A stretch of 64,000 bases of DNA, taken from Mediterraneibacter agrestimuris. GTDB lineage: Bacteria; Bacillota; Clostridia; Lachnospirales; Lachnospiraceae. The DNA is taken from the NCBI RefSeq assembly GCF_943193195.1, contig NZ_CALPDG010000004.1, forward strand, positions 62,001 to 126,000, read 5' to 3'. Of this stretch, positions 19,330 through 27,589 are shown piece by piece; position 1 is the stretch's first letter; every line of letters starts with the position of its first letter. Under the pieces are notes generated by a model that had not been told where the DNA came from, did no database searches, and saw only the letters and a program-made list of their open reading frames with translations. The position numbers were made by a program, and so were the translations under genes.

Positions 19330-19578
19330 AGAAAACCGCCGGAATCCGCTCCCTCAAAAAGGGACCGAAAAATCCGGCGGTACCACCCTAATTAACCACA
19401 TTGCTGTGATTCTCTCTTACACCGTTAACGCCGGTTCTACGCTGTATTTTCATACAAAAGCTCCCAAGCCGGTTCCATCTGTTCCCCGCAGGATATTCCC
19501 ACCAATCGATCCCTCTCTGTGCCGGTTTCTGCATGTACTAATCTTGTTCAACGCCTCTTTGTTATATTCTTTTGATTC
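19330..19578 (-). promoter_or_regulatory. T-box riboswitch of proS
   Basis: The minus strand carries AGGGTGGTACCGCCGG (19389-19374), the T-box that pairs with uncharged tRNA. It is followed by a terminator whose outer stem uses the same CCGCCGGA arm and ends with TTTTCT near 19332. A leader of about 190 bases upstream holds the specifier stem. Uncharged tRNA-Pro should bind and relieve termination. The specifier codon was not read with certainty. Confidence 0.93.
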
Positions 19579-19584
19579 CTTGAG

Positions 19585-19613
19585 ATTTTACCCGATAAAA
19601 ACCAAATTGTCAA
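19585..19613 (-). promoter_or_regulatory. Promoter of the proS T-box transcript
   Basis: TTGACA (19613-19608) and TAAAAT (19590-19585) on the minus strand are separated by 17 bases, a near-consensus sigma-A promoter just upstream of the T-box leader. Confidence 0.8.
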
Positions 19614-19650
19614 GGTTACGTTCACACGGGTCTGCACATTTACTGCACTG

Positions 19651-19701
19651 AATGTAAAGTTACTGTTCACAGCAGCAGGCTGTGAACAGTAACAATGTAA
19701 A
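19651..19701. mobile_element. Short MITE-like hairpin with 8-bp target duplication
   Basis: A perfect 15-bp inverted repeat, GTTACTGTTCACAGC (19659-19673 and 19679-19693) with a 5-base centre, is flanked on both sides by AATGTAAA (19651-19658 and 19694-19701). The terminal 13 bases and the 8-bp duplication length match the longer element at 29193-29337. A degenerate end (GTTACGTTCACACGG, about 19615-19629) beside the proS promoter may be part of an older copy. No transposase is encoded. Confidence 0.75.
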
Positions 19702-19809
19702 TATCGTGCTGTAAATATTCCTGTCATACTACTGGTCATTTGAAAAAGAATCTGATATAATCTTTACCAAATTATTCACATTATGATTTTCAAGAAGGAG
19801 AACTAAATT

Positions 19810-20178
19810 ATGAACTTTACCTTTGCACATAACAATCTAAATGTATATGATCTGGATAAGTCTCTGGCTTTTTATAAAGAAGCTCTCGGACTGACCGTCA
19901 CACGTACAAAAGACGCATCTGACGGCAGTTTCAGGCTTGTTTATCTCGGTGATGGTGTAACGCCGCATCTGTTAGAGCTTACATGGCTGCGAGACATGGA
20001 TCGTCCTTATGAGTTAGGTGACAATGAAATCCATCTGGCATTTACAGTTGATGATTATGACGGTGCCCTTGCAAAGCACAAGGAAATGAACTGTGTATGT
20101 TTTGAAAATCCGGCTATGGGTATTTATTTTATTGAAGATCCGGACGGATACTGGCTGGAGATTGTACCGAAAAGATAA
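19810..20178 (+). CDS. VOC family protein, lactoylglutathione lyase-like
   Basis: A 122-residue vicinal oxygen chelate protein made of two beta-alpha-beta-beta-beta units. It resembles glyoxalase I: HNNLNVYDLDKSLAFYKEAL at the N terminus gives the first metal His, LLELTW and IHLAFTVDD lie in the middle, and DPDGYWLEIVPK at the C terminus supplies the last Glu. It could detoxify methylglyoxal, but VOC members have many substrates. AGAAGGAG precedes the ATG. It stands alone on the plus strand, convergent with the glycosidase gene, 15 bases apart. Confidence 0.85.
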   Translation: MNFTFAHNNLNVYDLDKSLAFYKEALGLTVTRTKDASDGSFRLVYLGDGVTPHLLELTWLRDMDRPYELGDNEIHLAFTVDDYDGALAKHKEMNCVCFENPAMGIYFIEDPDGYWLEIVPKR

Positions 20179-20193
20179 CGTAACTGCATGCAT

Positions 20194-22377
20194 TTATTTT
20201 CCTGAATCTTTTTCATGTTCCGTATTCTCCAATATGACCGACTCCCCACGGGCAAGCGTGATCTCACAATACCGGTCAATAGTTCTCTCCTCAGTCCTTG
20301 TGCCCTGATACCGGATCCGCACCCTCCTCATGTCTGTTTCTACCACACACGGCTCACCTGCCAGACTTTCAATCTCAATCCGGCTCGTTCTGCCGTTCTC
20401 ATACACCGCAGAAACCCGGAATCCGCCCTGTGCAGAGAACCTGTCGAACGATGCTTCTTTCCATTCTTTTGGCATCGCCGGGAATACACGGATCTTACCG
20501 CCCCAGCTCTGTAACAAAAGCTGCTGGATGCATTCTGCCGCTGCAAGCGGAGTTTCAATTACCGGTCCTGCCTCCTGATACATGGAGTTCTCTGTGATAT
20601 GACCATCCAGCAGACGCTGGATATATTCCAATGCTTCTGTTCCTCTTTGATATGCACTATACATCAATGACGCCCCCACATAAGAGAACCCAAGAATATC
20701 TCCCTTATAAGAAAACCAATGACGAATTGACTTTTCGAGCAAGTCCCACGAATCACTATTTTCTCTATTTACCAGATACAATGGAACGTGCATCATCAAA
20801 TGAGAAAAATGCCGGTGTGTTTTTGCGTAAGGCACCCCTTTTCCGATCATATATCCTGTTTCGTCTTCCGGATATGCTGCAAGTTCCCTGCATACATCTT
20901 GCCAGATATCCTCTTTTTCATCTGACACATCCAGAATCTTCACAATCTCCAGCAGAGTTTTACATCCCCAGCGTAATAGGCTTAAGTCATAATTGCAGTC
21001 TTCACACCTTTCGCCATATTCTGGTGAATCCGTTGGAGGCAAATGCCATTTCCCATCTCTGCCTTTCCATATAAAATGCAGATAATAATTAATACTTCTT
21101 CGCAGCAGCGGATATAAAAGCTGCTGCAGCATCTCCTTATCCAATGTCATCCGGTAATACAACCAGCAATCATGCAGCGTCCATGTCAGATTACCCAGCT
21201 CTACAAACTGCGCCCCATTATCAATACGCGGATCTGCTGCTTTTGATTTCAGATTATAAGTTGTATTTGTCCCCATTGCGCTGGAATCATAACGGTATTC
21301 CGGCGCTACATTTTCAATCAGGTCATCCTGATATTTTGCCAGATGACGATTCAGGGAATCAGCCTGTTCCAATCGCCCGGATGTATAAAGCGGCCAGTAA
21401 CTAAGCTGTACATTTAAGTTCCACCATGTTCCCGGCCACGGAGTTGTACTAAGCCATACTCCCTGATTATCCAGCACCGGACTGTCACGATGAAGCGTAC
21501 TGCCCAATTTGTACATCTGTCTCCAATAAAAAGCCTGTAACCTTTTGTCAGGAATCTCTAAACCACTCAGCTCATAATAACGCTTCCACCATTCTTGATG
21601 TGCATTTTTATATTCTGTATTTTTTTCTCTCCGTAATACATCTCTGACTTCTTCTGGATGTAGATTTTGTTTCTGGTCAATGGTCACAAAAAGCTTATTT
21701 TCATTTATATCATACTGGCAGACAGTAACCGTACGATAGTCATTTGCCAGTTGTTGTTCACTTATCACTTCCGAAACAACTCCGTCCACATCTTGTATGG
21801 TTACTTTTGGCAATTCATTCTTCTGGTAATTCTGGTCCACCCGAAATTCTTCCTTCTTTTCTATTCCAAAGCTTTGACGCGGACTGACCGCTTCACGCGG
21901 AGTAAAGCGCCAGTTTTGTACCTCTCCCGATTTCTGTTCTATCACAATAACCGGCTGTTCGGCACATATATAAAACCGGCATGAAATTTCCGAAATAACA
22001 CCACCCTTTTGCCGTTTCCTCAGAAGAAGATCAGTCCGCCCAAGATAAATATCTGTATGCATTTCAAATTCCACACAACCAATATCCTCTCCCCCTAACA
22101 TTGGAACGGGGTACTCCATATATCCGATCGGAAGCCGTGGATTATCAAACTGCTTTGCCATCCAGAAATCTCGGGATGGTCTTCTGTCATATACTTTATT
22201 GCATCCCAGTTCCATATGCAGATACCATACTCCATCCCTGTTTACAAAATAAATCATACTTCCCAGGACACCATTTCCGTGAAATGCCCCTCTGGTCCAG
22301 TCCTGAGGCAAATCACGTACATTGTTCCAATAAAAATCCCCTTTTTTTACACTTTCTGCCCGATTCATGTAACTCAT
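20194..22377 (-). CDS. GH95-like glycoside hydrolase, cytoplasmic
   Basis: A 727-residue protein without signal peptide. An N-terminal beta region (to about 240) precedes an (alpha/alpha)6-type catalytic part. The Asn-x-Asn segment TWWNLNVQLSYWP (about 317-329), LPPTDSPEYGE (about 446-456) and HRHFSHL (about 521-527) match the layout of GH95 fucosidases/galactosidases, in which paired Asn residues and acidic residues act in catalysis. It is translated from one base after the permease gene, so it should cleave an oligosaccharide brought in by that transporter. The true substrate is not evident; a related (alpha/alpha)6 family is possible. Confidence 0.65.
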   Translation of the reverse strand: MSYMNRAESVKKGDFYWNNVRDLPQDWTRGAFHGNGVLGSMIYFVNRDGVWYLHMELGCNKVYDRRPSRDFWMAKQFDNPRLPIGYMEYPVPMLGGEDIGCVEFEMHTDIYLGRTDLLLRKRQKGGVISEISCRFYICAEQPVIVIEQKSGEVQNWRFTPREAVSPRQSFGIEKKEEFRVDQNYQKNELPKVTIQDVDGVVSEVISEQQLANDYRTVTVCQYDINENKLFVTIDQKQNLHPEEVRDVLRREKNTEYKNAHQEWWKRYYELSGLEIPDKRLQAFYWRQMYKLGSTLHRDSPVLDNQGVWLSTTPWPGTWWNLNVQLSYWPLYTSGRLEQADSLNRHLAKYQDDLIENVAPEYRYDSSAMGTNTTYNLKSKAADPRIDNGAQFVELGNLTWTLHDCWLYYRMTLDKEMLQQLLYPLLRRSINYYLHFIWKGRDGKWHLPPTDSPEYGERCEDCNYDLSLLRWGCKTLLEIVKILDVSDEKEDIWQDVCRELAAYPEDETGYMIGKGVPYAKTHRHFSHLMMHVPLYLVNRENSDSWDLLEKSIRHWFSYKGDILGFSYVGASLMYSAYQRGTEALEYIQRLLDGHITENSMYQEAGPVIETPLAAAECIQQLLLQSWGGKIRVFPAMPKEWKEASFDRFSAQGGFRVSAVYENGRTSRIEIESLAGEPCVVETDMRRVRIRYQGTRTEERTIDRYCEITLARGESVILENTEHEKDSGK

Positions 22378-22378
22378 C

Positions 22379-23224
22379 TCATCCTTTCACAGAGCCTGCC
22401 GTCAATCCCTCAACAAAATAACGGTTCATAAACAAATATACGATTACCATCGGGAAAATAGACAAAACACTTCCTGCGATCATAATATTCCAGGCTGAAA
22501 TGCCTTCTCCCATATCTTTCAAAGCAATAACCCCAACTGTCAGCGGCTGGATTTCCGGTTTTGACAAGGACAATGCCAACGGAAGCAAATAACTGTTCCA
22601 TGCATTTTTGAATGCAAACAATGCGACTGTCGCCAGAATCGGTTTGCTCAAAGGTAAAATTATCAGATAAAATTTCCTAAAAAAGCTACATCCATCCATC
22701 TCTGCCGCTTCATCAATCTCTTTACTGATACTCACCATATAGGATTGCATCAGCATGACGAGAAACGGAAGCCCGGATGCTGTCTGTGTAATGATAATAC
22801 TCCAGATATTTCCCATCAGATGCAGCCGCTGGCACATATTAAAAATAGGAAAGATCAACACCACATTCGGAATGAACATAACCAGTCCCAATACTGCCAC
22901 AAGCGCCGGTTTTGCACGGAACGTTGTCCTTGCCAGCACATATGCCGCCATAGAGCCAACCACCAGCGTCAAAACAACTGTCACCCCGGAAATCACCAGA
23001 CTATTGATCGTATACTGTGCAAAATTCGCTTCTTCCCATGCCTTTGTATAACTGGAAAAGTCCCATACTTCCGGAAGAATATTAGATCCTCCATTTAAGA
23101 ACTCCACACTGCTCTTAAAGGATCCAAAGAATGCATAAATCAAAGGAAATGCACAAAACACAGCCACTAAAATTAATACAACATAGCTACCCAGCCTTCC
23201 GGCTGTAACTTTATTTTTCCGCAT
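22379..23224 (-). CDS. Sugar ABC transporter permease, MalG type
   Basis: A 281-residue CUT1 permease with six membrane helices. The EAA loop is EIDEAAEMDGCSFFRKFYLI, the contact to the ATPase. The start at 23224 (MRKNKVTAG) lies nine bases from GGGAG; an in-frame ATG at 23233 overlaps the stop of the preceding permease as ATGA and could serve through coupling, but stands on top of the ribosome binding site. No ATPase gene is present here; such systems often share a general MsmX-type ATPase encoded elsewhere. Confidence 0.9.
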   Translation of the reverse strand: MRKNKVTAGRLGSYVVLILVAVFCAFPLIYAFFGSFKSSVEFLNGGSNILPEVWDFSSYTKAWEEANFAQYTINSLVISGVTVVLTLVVGSMAAYVLARTTFRAKPALVAVLGLVMFIPNVVLIFPIFNMCQRLHLMGNIWSIIITQTASGLPFLVMLMQSYMVSISKEIDEAAEMDGCSFFRKFYLIILPLSKPILATVALFAFKNAWNSYLLPLALSLSKPEIQPLTVGVIALKDMGEGISAWNIMIAGSVLSIFPMVIVYLFMNRYFVEGLTAGSVKG

Positions 23225-23229
23225 GACAC

Positions 23230-24147
23230 TCATCTCCCTTCATCGCTTCCGAATTTCTTACTTGTAAGCAAGAAATAAATTGCGCCAACCGCTGCTGTAA
23301 TAAATGTTGCACATACACTGACTGCCGATGCATATCCCTGTTGTGCCCCCGTACTGTTAAAGAAGTAATCATATATGTACAATGCCATAACAGACGTCCG
23401 GTTTCCGGGACCGCCTCCTGTTAAAACCTTTACTGAATCAAACAACTGGAAGCCATTCAAAATACACATCATCGAAATTACCTGGAACATCTGCCCCAGC
23501 ATCGGGAACGTAATATTTTTAAACTGCTGCCATTTTGAAGCGCCGTCAAGTGTAGCACTTTCATATAATTCCGCCGGTATCTTCTGGATCGCAGCCAGAA
23601 ACAAAATCATCAAATATCCGACTTGACTCCATGTATTCAACAGAATAATGATGACTTTTGCACTAAATACATTACCCAGCCACTCAACCGGACGGTTAAT
23701 TAATCCTGTATTGATCAATATCCCATTTACAATTCCGTTATAAGAAGAAAACATAAAGAAAAAAATAATACCGATGATCGCCGTACTCGTTACATTAGGT
23801 AAAAAAATGATCGTACGAAAGAAATTCTGTCCTTTAATCTTGCTGTTTACAAGTACCGCCAGAAGCAAAGAAAGAGGAATCTGTATCACATATGCCATAA
23901 CCGTAAGCTGAAATGTATTCAGAACTGCATTCCACCAGCTTCCGTCACGAAACATACGAAAATAATTGTCCAGACCGATATATACCGGATCTGTAAATCC
24001 GTTATATTTCATAAAACTTAAGTATACAGACTCAATTAACGGATATGCACAAAATAAAAAAAATAAAACCAGCATCGGCAAAAGCATCAAAAACATTTGA
24101 ATATGCTGTGCCCGCTTCCGGTTTCTGCTTGTTACCGCTTTATTCAT
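23230..24147 (-). CDS. Sugar ABC transporter permease, MalF type
   Basis: A 305-residue CUT1 permease with six helices and the EAA loop ELYESATLDGASKWQQFKNI. With the next gene it forms the channel for a sugar or oligosaccharide. The start at 24147 follows AGGAGGG; a frame to 24195 lacks one. The stop overlaps the start region of the second permease by four to six bases. A very stable hairpin separates it from the binding-protein gene, which would let the binding protein be made in excess. Confidence 0.92.
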   Translation of the reverse strand: MNKAVTSRNRKRAQHIQMFLMLLPMLVLFFLFCAYPLIESVYLSFMKYNGFTDPVYIGLDNYFRMFRDGSWWNAVLNTFQLTVMAYVIQIPLSLLLAVLVNSKIKGQNFFRTIIFLPNVTSTAIIGIIFFFMFSSYNGIVNGILINTGLINRPVEWLGNVFSAKVIIILLNTWSQVGYLMILFLAAIQKIPAELYESATLDGASKWQQFKNITFPMLGQMFQVISMMCILNGFQLFDSVKVLTGGGPGNRTSVMALYIYDYFFNSTGAQQGYASAVSVCATFITAAVGAIYFLLTSKKFGSDEGR

Positions 24148-24195
24148 CACTATCCCTCCTGCTCTCTCATTTATTTTACTCTTTTCAGCTTCCAT

Positions 24196-24230
24196 GTATC
24201 AGGGAGAGGACACCTCCCTCTCCCTGATAC
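24196..24230 (-). ncRNA. Perfect 14-bp hairpin between binding protein and permease
   Basis: GTATCAGGGAGAGG (24196-24209) is repeated inverted at 24217-24230 with a 7-base loop. There is no T-run on the minus strand, so it should not terminate well. It would block 3' exonucleases and favour the upstream binding-protein message, as intercistronic hairpins do in maltose operons. Confidence 0.7.
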
Positions 24231-24240
24231 ATTCTATGGT

Positions 24241-25647
24241 CTATCTTGTATAATAATCAAACCCTTCCGGTTTCAGATCTGCCTCTTCTAAGAGTCCTTC
24301 ATCCAATGCATTTGATAATGCACTATTGTACGTTTCTGAAAGTTTAGATAACTCAGCGTCAATATCCACTTCTTCACTGTTGATGATCAAAAGTGGGTAA
24401 ACTGTATCTCTGTCGTCTCCTTCCAGTGTCAGCATAGTATGCGGAGTTACAACAAAGGATGACAATTCTTCTGTACCTGTAGTCAGTCCGACACTTCCCT
24501 TAAGTGCCTTTACTTCTTCTTTTGCGTTAATTTCTTCATTTACGCTGTCAAGCAGTGACAAAGAAGGTGCTACCATGGACGCATCCTTTCTTGCCGGCGC
24601 TGAATATACATTGTGAAGCAAATAATTAATTGCTTCAAATGCTTCTGCCGGATGCTCGCTTGTAGATGCAATGCAATGTCCGCTTTCAAGCATCAGATAA
24701 TCCTTGGCTCTCTCAGTCCCTTCGAACACCGGAACTGCTGCCACATCCCAATTCGTTACATCACCGCCTTCAATCTCATTGTTATATCCATTTACCATCC
24801 AACTTCCGTCAAAGTAAATACCAATCTTATTTGCAATAAAGTTTGCGCGGATCACTTCAATATCCAAGGATTCTGCTCCCGGCATTACCAGTCCCTCTTT
24901 ATACATCTTTGCAAAATATTCAATAATCGGTTTCTGCTTTGCAAAGTCAAACTGTCCTGTTGTAAAATCAAAACCATACGGTCCTGTCAAGCCGGAAAGA
25001 ATTGCAATATCATCAACATTTCTTTCCCATGTAGATCCTGTTTTTATCGGAAGTCCGAAACCATAAAATTCTCCGTCGCCTGCTTCTGTGATCGCCTTCG
25101 CAGCATCATACATTTCTTCCAGAGTTGCCGGGAACTCATCCGGGTTCAGCCCTGCCTTCTCAAACAGGTCTCTGTTATAATACGCACGGATATATCTTGT
25201 CATATGCGGAATCGCATATACCTGTCCGTCAATATTATATTTCGTAAATGCAGACGGATTGAACTCTGCTTCCAGATCTTCTGTAATATAATCGTTCATC
25301 GGTGCCGCCAGACCTGCCTCCATATAAGAAAGCGGATTCCCCAGACCGCTGATTTCAAAAATATCCGGTAATTCTTTGCTCTGACTTGCCAGCTTCAAAA
25401 CTTCCTCGTAATTATCCCCATAGCACTCTACTGTTACATGAATTTTATCCTGAGATTCGTTAAACTCATCCATTGTAATTGTCTGATTGTTTTCTGCGGA
25501 ACTGGCTCTTGCCCACATAGTCAGCTCAATTTTGTCAGCGGATTCGCCATTCTTTTTACTTTCTGGTTCACTTTTTTCCTCTCCGCCGCAGGCTGTCAGC
25601 CCTAATGACATAGAAAGGGCCAGTAACAATGCAATTCTTTTTTTCAT
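24241..25647 (-). CDS. Sugar ABC transporter binding lipoprotein (family 1)
   Basis: A 468-residue extracellular solute-binding protein. The signal peptide MKKRIALLLALSMSLGL ends in the lipobox LTAC, so Cys21 is lipidated. The core has family 1 signs: ELTMWARASSAENNQT, FEISGLGNPLSYMEAGLAAP, and IYFDGSWMVNGYNNEIEGGD. It captures the sugar outside and delivers it to the two permeases downstream. GAGGAGG precedes the ATG. It is transcribed divergently from the YesM-like sensor, whose promoter overlaps its own, which fits control by that two-component pair. Confidence 0.93.
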   Translation of the reverse strand: MKKRIALLLALSMSLGLTACGGEEKSEPESKKNGESADKIELTMWARASSAENNQTITMDEFNESQDKIHVTVECYGDNYEEVLKLASQSKELPDIFEISGLGNPLSYMEAGLAAPMNDYITEDLEAEFNPSAFTKYNIDGQVYAIPHMTRYIRAYYNRDLFEKAGLNPDEFPATLEEMYDAAKAITEAGDGEFYGFGLPIKTGSTWERNVDDIAILSGLTGPYGFDFTTGQFDFAKQKPIIEYFAKMYKEGLVMPGAESLDIEVIRANFIANKIGIYFDGSWMVNGYNNEIEGGDVTNWDVAAVPVFEGTERAKDYLMLESGHCIASTSEHPAEAFEAINYLLHNVYSAPARKDASMVAPSLSLLDSVNEEINAKEEVKALKGSVGLTTGTEELSSFVVTPHTMLTLEGDDRDTVYPLLIINSEEVDIDAELSKLSETYNSALSNALDEGLLEEADLKPEGFDYYTR

Positions 25648-25688
25648 ATCATTTCCTCCTCGTCTGCTCTTTATATTTGTTCTCTTTA

Positions 25689-25729
25689 TTGCATGGTCTT
25701 ATTATAAATGCTATAATTTTTTTTGAAAA
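25689..25729. promoter_or_regulatory. Overlapping divergent promoters of transporter and sensor
   Basis: On the plus strand TTGCAT (25689-25694), 17 bases and TATAAT (25712-25717) drive the sensor kinase gene. On the minus strand TTTTCA (25729-25724), 17 bases and TATAAT (25706-25701) drive the binding-protein operon. Each -10 lies within the spacer of the other, so both cannot be occupied at once. Confidence 0.65.
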
Positions 25730-25764
25730 TGTGAAAAAATTATGTGCAAAGGGGGAAATATTTT

Positions 25765-27555
25765 ATGTGGATAATAAAAAAAAACAGCCTCGCAACAAAA
25801 TTATTCTTCAGTTATCTAATGCTGGTTATATTGCCCTTCCTGATTTCCACACTTGTATTAAGTTCCACTTCCTCATCTAATATAGAAACAAATACCCTGT
25901 CCTATATCAATCTGTTTGTTGAACAGCTTTCTTCAAACATTGACCGCTATATCGGTGAAATGGACCGAATGACAAAAGTATTAACTCTCGATCCTCAACT
26001 ATGTGATATGTTAACGCAGCCCGAAGATCATGATAAAATAAGCAACTATCATAATACACAATACTTGGAAACAGAAATTTTAAAACTAATGACCCAGCAG
26101 CCAAGCATTCGGAATGTCACCTTCGCCGGAATAAATGGAATGGTGTACAGCGGTCCATCTAATAGAATTCAAGATAAAGAGGCTTTTTTTGAAATGACTC
26201 GTTCGGATTTCTCTGATCAGTCAAATCCTAACCTGCATCTTTCTGCTGCACATATTCCCTTTTATTTGTTGGTTAATTTTCAGCAGAACAAGGAACCTGT
26301 ATTCACCCTTACCCGTTTTCTATATACTAATGACCGCCAAAAAATCGGCTGCATTGTTCTTACCATGACATGCCAGGACCTTTTAAAAGCAATCAATATT
26401 AACCCGTCACTTTTAGAAAGCGGTGCACGAATCGTAATTACCAACAAAGAAAATCAAATTGTGGCAGATACTTCTGAAAATTTTGTTGTTGAAAATCTAA
26501 ATAATCCTTCATATACTGAATTTTTAATTACAAAAGAAGAATCCGATAAAAATCTATGTTTTTCTAATGGCTCCGGTCTTTTAACTTCCACCGTTGTCAT
26601 CAATAAAAACCAGCTTTTCAAAAGCACTTTGGATTTCAAGCGGACTGTCGCTGTGCTGATGCTTTTGCTGATCGGTATTATCATCCTTCTGTCTGCTTAC
26701 TTTACACGCAGACTGGTTCAGCCCCTTAAAGTGTTGAGAGATGCCGCGAATGAATTTGCATCCGGTAATTACTCAATTCGGATACCTGTTACCTCAAGTG
26801 ATGAAATCGGCGATCTTTGTGCAAGCTTTAACTTCATGGCTAAACAAACCGAATATCTGTTAGATCGTGTATACCAGCACCAGCTTGCTACAAAACAGGC
26901 ACAATTGGAAGCATTGCAAAACCAGATCAGCCCGCATTTTTTACATAACACACTTGAGATCATCCGTATGAAAGCACTGATTAATAATGATAAAGAAGTC
27001 GCTCTTATGGTACAGACACTTGCCAAACTGTTCCGCATCACATTAGACCGCACTAGTAATATCGTAAAGATCAGAGACGAACTTGAACACGTTGAAACTT
27101 ATTTAACAATTCAAAACACACGCTTTAACAATCGTTATAAATTCACAAGCCTTGTGCCTGAAAAGTTTCTGGAATGCTCCATTATCAAACTGACCTTGCA
27201 GCCGCTTGTAGAAAATGCGGTCAAACATGGATTTTCGCGTACATTCGGAGATGAGGAAATTCAAATCCGTGCTCTGGAAGACGGTTCTGACTTAATCATT
27301 CAAGTAATTGATAACGGTGTGGGCATTGAACCTGAGAATCTGGAACGAATACACAAAAACTTAAATCACCTTGATATGCCAGACCGCGCCATTGGACACA
27401 ACAGCATCGGTATCGTAAATATTTCTGACCGTATCCGTCTGGAATACGGTGAAAAATATACGCTTCAGTTATATGAAAATATTCCCCGGGGTACTATCGT
27501 GGAATTTTGCATTCCCCAAAATTATACACTTGAAAAAGTACCTGATCCGGAATAA
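25765..27555 (+). CDS. YesM-type sensor histidine kinase
   Basis: A 596-residue membrane kinase. One helix near residues 12-32, an extracellular sensor of about 250 residues, a second helix near 290-310 (VAVLMLLLIGIIILLSAYF), then HAMP. The His_kinase segment QNQISPHFLHNTLEII carries the phosphorylated His, and the ATP-binding part shows VENAVKHGF and DNGVGI. The start at 25765 follows AGGGGG; an upstream GTG frame is rejected. It senses a sugar or its binding protein and signals to the regulator gene 34 bases downstream; the transporter operon is divergent. Confidence 0.92.
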   Translation: MWIIKKNSLATKLFFSYLMLVILPFLISTLVLSSTSSSNIETNTLSYINLFVEQLSSNIDRYIGEMDRMTKVLTLDPQLCDMLTQPEDHDKISNYHNTQYLETEILKLMTQQPSIRNVTFAGINGMVYSGPSNRIQDKEAFFEMTRSDFSDQSNPNLHLSAAHIPFYLLVNFQQNKEPVFTLTRFLYTNDRQKIGCIVLTMTCQDLLKAININPSLLESGARIVITNKENQIVADTSENFVVENLNNPSYTEFLITKEESDKNLCFSNGSGLLTSTVVINKNQLFKSTLDFKRTVAVLMLLLIGIIILLSAYFTRRLVQPLKVLRDAANEFASGNYSIRIPVTSSDEIGDLCASFNFMAKQTEYLLDRVYQHQLATKQAQLEALQNQISPHFLHNTLEIIRMKALINNDKEVALMVQTLAKLFRITLDRTSNIVKIRDELEHVETYLTIQNTRFNNRYKFTSLVPEKFLECSIIKLTLQPLVENAVKHGFSRTFGDEEIQIRALEDGSDLIIQVIDNGVGIEPENLERIHKNLNHLDMPDRAIGHNSIGIVNISDRIRLEYGEKYTLQLYENIPRGTIVEFCIPQNYTLEKVPDPE

Positions 27556-27589
27556 AATGTTGTCGAATACATAAGAAAGGGAAAATGTT

